From: UBA11524 sp964383815
Lineage (GTDB): Bacteria; Bacillota; Clostridia; Christensenellales; Aristaeellaceae
Direction of reading: 5' to 3'
Assembly: GCA_964383815.1 (NCBI GenBank)
Contig: CAYLIC010000038.1
Span: 1 to 20,505 of the forward strand
DNA: 20,505 bases
Made by a program: the position numbers and the translations under genes
Part shown: positions 15,351-20,505 of the stretch, in pieces
Layout of the letters: each line of letters opens with the position of its first letter
How positions within the stretch are numbered: position 1 is the first letter of the stretch
The notes under the pieces: model-generated
Databases searched by the model: none
Told to the model about the DNA's origin: nothing
Seen by the model: only the letters and a program-made list of their open reading frames with translations

Positions 15351-15809
15351 TCATACATGCCCGGCCTCCGGGCTATGCGCTTCGCCGCCCAGCCGCCAGA
15401 TATACCGGCACTTCACCGGGCTGATAAGCCACCTTCTGCGGATGCTGTCCGGCACAGGCACCGTCCGCTCCAGGGTGCAACCCAGGCCTTCGCAGGTGCG
15501 GCGGCTGGGCCAGTTGTCCGGGTCGGTGGTAATAACAACGCTTTGCTTGCCCTGCTCCTGCATCAGCGGTGCCAGCAGTGCGCAGGCACGGCGTGCGTAG
15601 TGCTGCCCGCGGTAGGGTGCATCCACATGGTAGCCAATGTGCCCGAAGTAGTACACGCACGGGCTTTCACCCAGACGCAGGCTGATGCGCCCCGCCTCCC
15701 TGCTGACCCCATGGGGCGCGATGATGTAATCATAGCACAGGCCAAAGCCCATGTCGCTTTCCGGCGGGCAGAGGGCAACGGGTACCAGGTCAATCACCCC
15801 GTCCGTCAT
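15351..15809 (-). CDS. GNAT family N-acetyltransferase
   Basis: A 152-residue acyltransferase of the GNAT fold. The motif GHIGYHVDAPYRGQHYARRA (56-75) contains the acetyl-CoA pyrophosphate loop (RGQHYA), and TDPDNWPSRRTCEGLG (95-110) is the typical motif B seen in proteins that acetylate small molecules or protein N-termini; VKCRYIW ends the domain. I chose the ATG at 15809 with AGAAGG 12 bases upstream. A TTG at 15836, nine codons earlier, with AGGA ten bases before it, is an equally possible start. The gene begins 30 bases after the pfkB-type gene and ends 37 bases before the hydrolase. The substrate is not predictable. Confidence 0.85.
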   Translation of the reverse strand: MTDGVIDLVPVALCPPESDMGFGLCYDYIIAPHGVSREAGRISLRLGESPCVYYFGHIGYHVDAPYRGQHYARRACALLAPLMQEQGKQSVVITTDPDNWPSRRTCEGLGCTLERTVPVPDSIRRRWLISPVKCRYIWRLGGEAHSPEAGHV

Positions 15810-15839
15810 CGCCGGTCGAAACCTTCTGAATAGCAAGGC

Positions 15840-16763
15840 TTACACTTCCTGTATCTTCACCTGCCCCAGCAGGCTTTCAAAATCCTCGGGAACAATCAGC
15901 TGGGTGCCCTCTGTCATCACGCTGGCAGCGCCTGCCGCCACGCCGTAGCGGAAGGCCTTTGCCATGTCGCCTTCTGCTTCAAGGCCTTTCAGGAGGCCGC
16001 CAACCATGGCATCGCCTGCACCCACGGTGGACTTTGCATCCACCCGCACAGCCGGTGCAAACAGGGTTTTTTCCTTGCAGACATACATGGCACCCATGCC
16101 GCCCATGGACACCACCACATGCCGCACACCCTTGCGCAGGAAAATCAGCGCCGCATCGCGGATGGAGCGCAGCGTGCGCAGCTTCAGGCCCAGGGTGGCC
16201 TCCATTTCCGAAAGGTTCGGCTTAATGAGGAACGGGTGCGCCTCCGCGCCCAGCTCCAGCTCCCTGCCGCCCACATCCAGAATGCAGTCCACGCCCGGCA
16301 GCGCCTGCATCAGGTCGCGGTAGGTACCCTCCGGGCAGCCGGGCGGCAGCGAGCCGGTCAGCACCATGTATCGGCTGCTGGCGGCCTTTTCCTTCGCCAG
16401 TTGAATGAACGCCTCCAGCTGCCGGGCATTCACCGGTGCGCCGGGCTCGTTCAGCTCGGTGACACCCTTGCCGTCCCGGCTGAAAATCTTCGTGTTGGTG
16501 CGCACGCTGCCCTGAACGGTCAGGAAGGCGTGGTTCACCCCTTCCCCGTCCATCATGGCCTGCAGGCGGGAGGCGCCCTCCTCGCCCATGATGCCAATGC
16601 AGCAGCTGTCCAGCCCCAGGCGCTGTGCCACCACAGCCACATTCAGGCCTTTGCCGCCCATGTCCGTGCGGGTGGTGCGGATGCGGTTCACCTCGCCCAG
16701 GGTCAGCGCGTCCACCTCCACGGTCTTATCGAAAGAGGGATTCATGCAAATCGACGTAATCAT
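15840..16763 (-). CDS. PfkB-family sugar-phosphate kinase (1-phosphofructokinase-like)
   Basis: A 307-residue ribokinase-fold enzyme, normal length. It probably phosphorylates fructose 1-phosphate or tagatose 6-phosphate (the FruK/LacC branch). The N-terminus MITSICMNPSFDKTVEV and the substrate-site segment MGGKGLNVA (35-43) suit this branch; LTGSLPPG (135-142), KPNLSEME (181-188), and the C-terminal signature STVGAGDAMVGG (245-256) with catalytic Asp251 are clear. The ATG at 16763 follows GGGGGTG by five bases; a TTG directly before it is less likely. No PTS fructose transporter gene is adjacent, so fruK cannot be asserted. It leads a long gene series behind a promoter with a palindromic operator. 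Confidence 0.88.
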   Translation of the reverse strand: MITSICMNPSFDKTVEVDALTLGEVNRIRTTRTDMGGKGLNVAVVAQRLGLDSCCIGIMGEEGASRLQAMMDGEGVNHAFLTVQGSVRTNTKIFSRDGKGVTELNEPGAPVNARQLEAFIQLAKEKAASSRYMVLTGSLPPGCPEGTYRDLMQALPGVDCILDVGGRELELGAEAHPFLIKPNLSEMEATLGLKLRTLRSIRDAALIFLRKGVRHVVVSMGGMGAMYVCKEKTLFAPAVRVDAKSTVGAGDAMVGGLLKGLEAEGDMAKAFRYGVAAGAASVMTEGTQLIVPEDFESLLGQVKIQEV

Positions 16764-16793
16764 CAAAGCACCCCCATGTTCTCATACTGTCCT

Positions 16794-16822
16794 ATTATAT
16801 CATTTTGCATGCCATCATGCAA
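16794..16822 (-). promoter_or_regulatory. Promoter of the pfkB-type kinase operon
   Basis: On the minus strand there is TTGCAT (16817-16822), a 17-base spacer, and TATAAT (16794-16799) with extended TGA. The start would be near 16787. It lies directly downstream of the tatD terminator. No later promoter or terminator is evident until the nadK promoter, so the transcript may reach tlyA. Confidence 0.75.
16805..16822 (-). promoter_or_regulatory. Palindromic operator candidate over the -35 region
   Basis: A perfect inverted repeat: seven-base arms TTGCATG and CATGCAA separated by ATGG. It spans the -35 hexamer and the first 12 bases of the spacer, where a bound repressor would block RNA polymerase. 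It is not an ARG box, since the half-sites are spaced differently. The regulator is not encoded in the window. Confidence 0.45.
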
Positions 16823-16825
16823 CCA

Positions 16826-16854
16826 ATAAAAAAGGAGGCGCTCTTCACGCCTCC
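16826..16854 (-). terminator. Rho-independent terminator after tatD
   Basis: Seven perfect pairs (16834-16840 with 16848-16854) enclose a seven-base loop and are followed on the minus strand by TTTTTTATT. The stem starts nine bases after the tatD stop. Confidence 0.92.
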
Positions 16855-16862
16855 ATGGGTTC

Positions 16863-17636
16863 TCACTCGATGCCATATGCCGCCAGCGCGTTCCGCGTGG
16901 TGTAGGCTGCCACATCCTCCAGGCTTTCACCCCGGAGGGCGGCGATTTTCTCCGCCACATGGTACACATTGCCCGGCTCGTTCCGCCTGCCGCGGACGGG
17001 CTCCGGCGCCAGATACGGGCTGTCGGTTTCAATCAGCAGCCGGTCTTTGGGCACGTTGATGGCGGCCTCCTGCAGTTTAGGTGCCTTTTTGAAGGTCACC
17101 GGCCCGGCGAAGCTGATGTAGTATCCCAGCTTCAGGTACTCCCTTGCAATCTCCCAGCTGCCGGAGAAGCAGTGGATGATGCCGCCAGTCAGCGTGGCCT
17201 TGCGGCTTTTGAGAATGTCCAGCATGTCCTGATGTGCGTCCCGCACATGGAAGGCCACGGGGATTTTCACCTGCCAGGCCAAATCCAGCTGCTGCCGGCA
17301 CACGTCCATCTGCACATCCCTGGGCGAAAGGTCGTAATAGTAGTCCAGGCCAATCTCCCCCAGGGCAACCACCTTGTCCTCCTGCATCCAGCGGGCCAGG
17401 GTGTCCAGGTCGCCAGGCTGCATGCGGCGCGCCTCGTGGGGGTGAAAGCCCACAGCGGCGTAGCAGCCCGCATGGCAGGCAGCAAAGTCCGCCGCATGCC
17501 GGGAGGTTTCCATGTCCGAGCCAATCACCGCATAGCGGGTCACGCCGCGCTCCGCCATGCGGGCAAGCACGGTGTCCCGATCCTCGTCAAACCTGGGTTC
17601 ATCCACATGGCAGTGGGAATCAAACAGCTCCATCAT
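16863..17636 (-). CDS. tatD: TatD family metal-dependent DNase/hydrolase
   Basis: A 257-residue TIM-barrel hydrolase of the amidohydrolase superfamily, normal length. TatD proteins act as metal-dependent 3'-5' exonucleases or deoxyribonucleases and have been linked to DNA repair. The metal ligands are visible: H8 and H10 (DSHCHVD), E94 (GEIGLDYYY), H130 (FHVRDAH), H155 (IIHCFSG) and D205 (ETDSPYLAPEP). The ATG at 17636 overlaps the metG stop (ATGA), so the two are probably translated by coupling; a second ATG directly follows. metG-tatD is a common pair in Firmicutes. A strong terminator follows. Confidence 0.95.
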   Translation of the reverse strand: MMELFDSHCHVDEPRFDEDRDTVLARMAERGVTRYAVIGSDMETSRHAADFAACHAGCYAAVGFHPHEARRMQPGDLDTLARWMQEDKVVALGEIGLDYYYDLSPRDVQMDVCRQQLDLAWQVKIPVAFHVRDAHQDMLDILKSRKATLTGGIIHCFSGSWEIAREYLKLGYYISFAGPVTFKKAPKLQEAAINVPKDRLLIETDSPYLAPEPVRGRRNEPGNVYHVAEKIAALRGESLEDVAAYTTRNALAAYGIE

Positions 17637-19642
17637 CCGATGATGGCACCATCCTCCACGCCCTCGCCCACGGTGGCCAGGCGCAGGTTGCCATTGTCGT
17701 CCACGGCAGAGAGGATCATACCGTGGCTCTCAATGCCGGCAATGGGCCGAGGCTTCAGGTTGGTAACGGCAATCACCTGCTTGCCCACCAGGTCATCCGG
17801 GTTGTAATACTGGGCAATGCCGGAAAGAATGGTGCGCTCGCCATCCTTGCCGAAGGACAGGCGGAACTGCAGCAGCTTCTTGCTCTTTTCCACCTTTCTG
17901 CATTCCAGCACGCGGCCTACCTGCATCTTGCTCTGGCAGAAGGTGTCAATGGTGATTTCCGCCGGGAACTCCGGCTCCTCGTGCTTCTTTTCGGCCTTCT
18001 TGTCCTGCTTCTTCTCAGCCTTCTTTTCCTCCGGCTGAACGGAGGACGCCGCCGGGTTCAGGATTTCCAGCTCCTTCTTCACGTCAATCCGGGGGAACAG
18101 CGCCTCGCCCTTTTCCACCCTGGTGCCGGCAGGCAGCTGCCCGAAGGTTTCCAGGGAGTCCCAGGTTTTCAGCGCGTCATCCGTCACGCCCAGCTGCTTG
18201 AAGATGCGCTCCGGGGTGGTGGGCATGAAGGGGTAGATCAGCACCGCCACATAGCGCACGCATTCCGCCAGGGTCAGCAGCACATTGGCCAGGCGGTTTT
18301 TCTTCCCCTCATCCTTGCCCAGCACCCAGGGCTGCGTCAGGTCGATATACTTGTTGCACTCGCCAATCACCTTCCAGATTTCCGCCAGGGCCTGGCTGTA
18401 CTGCAGCTTGTTCATCTGCTCCTCAACCAGCCCGGGCAGCGCCTGGCAGTGCTGCTGCAGGGGGGTATCAACGCTTTCGTCCACCGCATCCGTCCAGGCG
18501 GGCACAATGCCGCCAAAATACTTCTCCAGCATGGCAACGGTGCGGCTCACCAGGTTGCCCAGGTCGTTGGCCAGGTCGGCATTCATGCGGGTGAGGAAGG
18601 CCTCGTTGGTATAGTTGCCATCGGCGCCAAAGGGCATCTCCCGCAGGAGGTAGTACCGCAGTGCATCGCAGCCATACCGGGCCACAATGGGCTGTGCATA
18701 CTGCACATTTCCCTTGGATTTCGCCATCCTGTCCCCGCCAAACAGCAGCCAGCCGTGTCCAAACACCTGCTTGGGCAGCGGCAGGCCCAGGGCGTGGAGC
18801 ATAATGGGCCAGTAAATGGTGTGGAAGCGGACAATCTCCTTGCCCACCAGGTGCACATCCGCAGGCCAGTACTTTTTCATCAAATCATCATGATCCGTGC
18901 CATAGCCAAGGGCGGTAATGTAGTTGCTCAGCGCATCAATCCACACATACACCACATGCTTGTCATCAAAGTCCACAGGCACGCCCCACTTGAAGCTGGT
19001 GCGGCTCACGCACAGGTCCTGCAGGCCGGGCCGGAGGAAGTTGTTCAGCATTTCATTGGCCCGGGCGGCAGGCTGGATGAAGTCCGGGTGGGTTTCGATG
19101 TAGTCAATCAGCCAATCCTGATACTTGCTCATGCGGAAGAAGTAGCCTTCCTCCTTCATGGGCTGACAGGGGCGTCCGCAATCCGGGCAAACCTTCTCGC
19201 CGTTCTTCTCCACCAACTGGGAGGCCGTCCAGAAGGATTCGCAGGGCGTACAGTACATGCCCTCGTACTCGCTTTTGTAAATGTCGCCCTGCTCGTAGAA
19301 CTGGCGGAAAATCTTCTGCACAATCTTCTCGTGCCGCTCATCCGTGGTGCGGATGAAATCGTCATACTGGATGTTCATCAGCTCCCAGAGCTTCTTGGTT
19401 TCCGCCACAATCTTGTCTACAAACGCCTTGGGGGTCACCCCGGCCTCAGCGGCCTTCTGCTCAATCTTCTGCCCATGCTCGTCTGTGCCGGTCAGAAAAT
19501 AAGCATCGTAGCCCGTCAGCCGCTTGAAGCGGGTCATGGTATCAGCCGCCACGGTGGTGTAGGTGTGGCCGATGTGCATGTTGCCGCTGGGATAGTAGAT
19601 GGGTGTGGTGATGTAGAAGGTTTTCTTGCACTCCTGGCACAT
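17633..19642 (-). CDS. metG: Methionyl-tRNA synthetase
   Basis: Charges tRNA-Met. The 669-aa protein starts at the ATG at 19642, seven bases after AAGGAGG; the frame stays open to 19726, but that part is the T-box terminator hairpin. HIGH is intact (23-26); the KMSKS loop reads RMAKS (305-309), a conservative variant. A zinc knuckle has CX2C at 131/134 and 152/155. The anticodon-binding helical domain spans about 350-510. A Lys/Glu-rich linker (about 537-557) joins a C-terminal EMAP/Trbp111-type tRNA-binding domain (about 562-669), which promotes dimerisation. Expression is controlled by the T-box leader. metG-tatD form a two-gene operon. Confidence 0.97.
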   Translation of the reverse strand: MCQECKKTFYITTPIYYPSGNMHIGHTYTTVAADTMTRFKRLTGYDAYFLTGTDEHGQKIEQKAAEAGVTPKAFVDKIVAETKKLWELMNIQYDDFIRTTDERHEKIVQKIFRQFYEQGDIYKSEYEGMYCTPCESFWTASQLVEKNGEKVCPDCGRPCQPMKEEGYFFRMSKYQDWLIDYIETHPDFIQPAARANEMLNNFLRPGLQDLCVSRTSFKWGVPVDFDDKHVVYVWIDALSNYITALGYGTDHDDLMKKYWPADVHLVGKEIVRFHTIYWPIMLHALGLPLPKQVFGHGWLLFGGDRMAKSKGNVQYAQPIVARYGCDALRYYLLREMPFGADGNYTNEAFLTRMNADLANDLGNLVSRTVAMLEKYFGGIVPAWTDAVDESVDTPLQQHCQALPGLVEEQMNKLQYSQALAEIWKVIGECNKYIDLTQPWVLGKDEGKKNRLANVLLTLAECVRYVAVLIYPFMPTTPERIFKQLGVTDDALKTWDSLETFGQLPAGTRVEKGEALFPRIDVKKELEILNPAASSVQPEEKKAEKKQDKKAEKKHEEPEFPAEITIDTFCQSKMQVGRVLECRKVEKSKKLLQFRLSFGKDGERTILSGIAQYYNPDDLVGKQVIAVTNLKPRPIAGIESHGMILSAVDDNGNLRLATVGEGVEDGAIIG

Positions 19643-19897
19643 GGTGTTATCCTCCTTGTGTAGACGGACAATAAAAAAAGTCCGTCCCCATTTGTCATAG
19701 GGGCGGACTGTCATCCGCGTTGCCACCCTGATTTGTCGCTCATCCTACGCATAACGGCGCGACCCGTCGCAGCCTAAGGCGCACCCTCAGCCGCGAAGCT
19801 CCGGAGCCATGTTCCCCTGCCCCCTGGCGGCTGCCTTTCACCCACCGCAGCTCTCTGAAGCGCCAGTCATCAGGGTACTCTTTCCTTCATCGCTTAT
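19643..19897 (-). promoter_or_regulatory. T-box leader of metG
   Basis: A transcription-attenuation leader sensing uncharged tRNA. From the predicted start come a short helix (AAGCG with CGCTT, 19857-19895) containing GATGAAGG and an AGTA turn, a CAGAGAGC...GGTG segment typical of the Stem IIA/B pseudoknot, GGAACATGGCTCCGGAGC, a GC-rich stem, and the antiterminator T-box AGGGTGGCAACGCGG (19715-19729), followed by an intrinsic terminator and the metG ribosome site. An ATG triplet at 19868-19870 could be the specifier. The 5' part is shorter than in classical T-boxes, with no recognisable long Stem I, and the acceptor-pairing bases read TGGC. Confidence 0.88.
19673..19708 (-). terminator. Terminator of the metG T-box
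   Basis: Ten pairs with one C/A mismatch (GTCCG-C-CCCTA with TGGGG-A-CGGAC) enclose a seven-base loop and are followed by seven T residues on the minus strand. It lies between the T-box sequence and the metG ribosome site and is the off-state alternative to the antiterminator. Confidence 0.9.
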
Positions 19898-19903
19898 GAT
19901 GGT

Positions 19904-19933
19904 ATTATAGCCAAATATCAGCCTGCTTGTCAA
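19904..19933 (-). promoter_or_regulatory. Promoter of metG-tatD
   Basis: Both hexamers match consensus perfectly on the minus strand: TTGACA (19928-19933) and TATAAT (19904-19909), with an 18-base spacer. Transcription would start near 19897, at the beginning of the T-box leader. The high promoter strength suits a gene controlled mainly by attenuation. Confidence 0.9.
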
Positions 19934-20007
19934 GCCAAAAGCTGCAAGTTTTCCCTGCTTGCCCGGCCCGCTTCGCATTTTTCTTTTGAAAATCTTCAAA
20001 AAAGGTG

Positions 20008-20036
20008 TTGACATTCCTCTCCTTCCGTGGTATTCT
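20008..20036 (+). promoter_or_regulatory. Promoter of the tRNA-Arg gene
   Basis: TTGACA (20008-20013), 17 bases, then TATTCT (20031-20036) preceded by an extended TGG. The start would be near 20043, so the precursor has a 5' leader of about 36 bases. An A/T-rich inverted repeat (19984-20001, TTTTGAA and TTCAAAA) lies just upstream and may act as an UP element. Between this promoter and the divergent metG promoter (19934-19983) I see nothing else. Confidence 0.8.
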
Positions 20037-20078
20037 ATTAAAGCTGTCAGGAACACAACAGCTTCCGGCACAGCATGT

Positions 20079-20155
20079 GGGCTCGTAGCTCAGCTGGATA
20101 GAGTGTTTGACTACGAATCAAAAGGTCGTGGGTTCGAATCCCGCCGGGCTCACCA
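20079..20155 (+). tRNA. tRNA-Arg (anticodon ACG)
   Basis: A 77-base tRNA with CCA encoded. The acceptor GGGCTCG pairs with CGGGCTC through two G-U wobbles (positions 2-71 and 5-68). The D arm is GCTC/GAGT with a loop AGCTGGATA. The anticodon stem TTTGA/TCAAA encloses CTACGAA, so the anticodon is ACG (20113-20115), normally edited to ICG to read CGU, CGC and CGA. The T arm GTGGG-TTCGAAT-CCCGC is standard. It is a single-gene unit with its own promoter and terminator. Confidence 0.96.
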
Positions 20156-20189
20156 AAACCCTGCAAGTCATTGATTTGCAGGGTTTTTT
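20155..20189 (+). terminator. Terminator of the tRNA-Arg gene
   Basis: AAAACCCTGCAA pairs with TTGCAGGGTTTT across a nine-base loop and ends in six T residues. It begins at the last base of the tRNA. Confidence 0.9.
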
Positions 20190-20505
20190 CCTGTGCCTGG
20201 GGCGATTTGGCTTTTGCTTGAAACTTTTTTCTAATTAATATGTACATTTAAAGAGTTACAATCCTGCAAAAGCAAGGCCCTCTTCCGTCATGTGGAAGAG
20301 GGCCTTGCTCAGACTGCCAAAAACCTCCGGGAGGTGTCGGAGGGCCCGCAGGCCCTCTGACTGTATTCGTATCGCGGGGCTTTGCCGCGCGGGCGGGGCG
20401 TTTCCGGCTACGCCGGAAACTTTCCTTACGCGGAGGAACGGCCGTCAGGCCTGCAGACCTGACAGTGACGAAGCGCAATGCCTCGAAAAAGTGGCTCTGC
20501 CACTT
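20190..20505. repeat. Gene-free stretch with an array of short GC-rich hairpins
   Basis: No gene is evident. Bases 20190-20270 are partly A/T-rich and show nothing I recognise. From 20272 to the edge there are seven inverted repeats in about 235 bases: 20272-20308 (15 perfect pairs), 20323-20335 (six pairs), 20336-20361 (11 pairs with one wobble, loop CGCA), about 20373-20391 (eight positions with one mismatch, loop TTT), 20400-20420 (nine perfect pairs, loop TAC), 20444-20463 (six pairs) and 20489-20505 (seven pairs, loop TCT). Three share a GGC-NNN-GCC tip. This looks like REP-like or other non-coding repeats; the single open frame across it (minus, 20248-20478) is Arg/Pro-rich low-complexity and not credible. 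Confidence 0.7.
20267..20308 (-). terminator. Long perfect hairpin, possible terminator for a minus-strand gene to the right
   Basis: Fifteen perfect pairs (20272-20286 with 20294-20308) enclose a seven-base loop. On the minus strand the stem is followed by TTTTGC, a short T-tract, so it could end a transcript entering from beyond the right edge. No T-tract follows on the plus strand. It may instead be part of the hairpin array. Confidence 0.45.

Noticed and set aside
19643..19726. N-terminal extension of MetG by 28 codons
   Set aside because: This stretch is the T-box terminator; AAGGAGG directly precedes the ATG at 19642.
20248..20478. Minus-strand open frame of 76 codons over the hairpin array
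   Set aside because: Arg/Pro-rich translation of inverted repeats, no family resemblance, ends inside a hairpin and lacks a clear ribosome site.
1..20505. CRISPR arrays, insertion sequences, prophage or toxin-antitoxin genes
   Set aside because: No regularly spaced direct repeats, transposase, integrase or phage protein is visible; all genes are housekeeping-type with similar base composition.

Overview
The window looks like chromosome of a GC-rich anaerobic member of the Clostridia (Bacillota). The support is a T-box leader on methionyl-tRNA synthetase, strong Shine-Dalgarno sites, pyruvate phosphate dikinase, a six-subunit-type Rnf cluster, and the gene order dxs-tlyA-nadK-argR-recN that is common in Firmicutes. 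I cannot name the genus; a gut lineage is only a guess. All protein genes I accept lie on the minus strand. The only gene on the plus strand is one tRNA-Arg.

Layout, left to right (so 3' to 5' for the minus-strand genes): the 5' end of ppdK with its promoter and a structured leader (1-472); the Rnf operon rnfC-D-E-A-B (581-5283), ending in a strong terminator and preceded by its own promoter; recN, argR and nadK (5440-8483) behind a promoter that carries a good ARG box; then tlyA, dxs, a small DUF4870-like membrane protein, ddl, a membrane-anchored MurF-like ligase, an alpha/beta hydrolase, a GNAT acetyltransferase and a PfkB-family sugar-phosphate kinase (8561-16763), which may be one long transcript from a promoter with a perfect palindromic operator; then tatD and metG (16863-19642) under a T-box leader; then the tRNA-Arg unit; and finally a gene-free stretch packed with short hairpins (20272-20505).

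How the genes fit together: ppdK and Rnf belong to the energy metabolism of an anaerobe (PEP/pyruvate interconversion, and ferredoxin:NAD coupling to an ion gradient). ddl and the MurF-like ligase make and attach D-Ala-D-Ala for peptidoglycan, and dxs feeds isoprenoid (undecaprenyl carrier) synthesis, so the middle operon is centred on the cell envelope. NadK, ArgR and RecN form the usual NADP/arginine-regulation/DNA-repair group. MetG and TatD are coupled translationally.

The points most worth a second look are the absence of rnfG from an otherwise intact and tightly overlapping rnf operon whose RnfB carries extra ferredoxin motifs, the hairpin array at the right edge, the shortened metG T-box whose acceptor-pairing base does not suit tRNA-Met, the membrane-anchored MurF paired with Ddl, and two candidate operators (ARG box before nadK, palindrome before the pfkB-type kinase).
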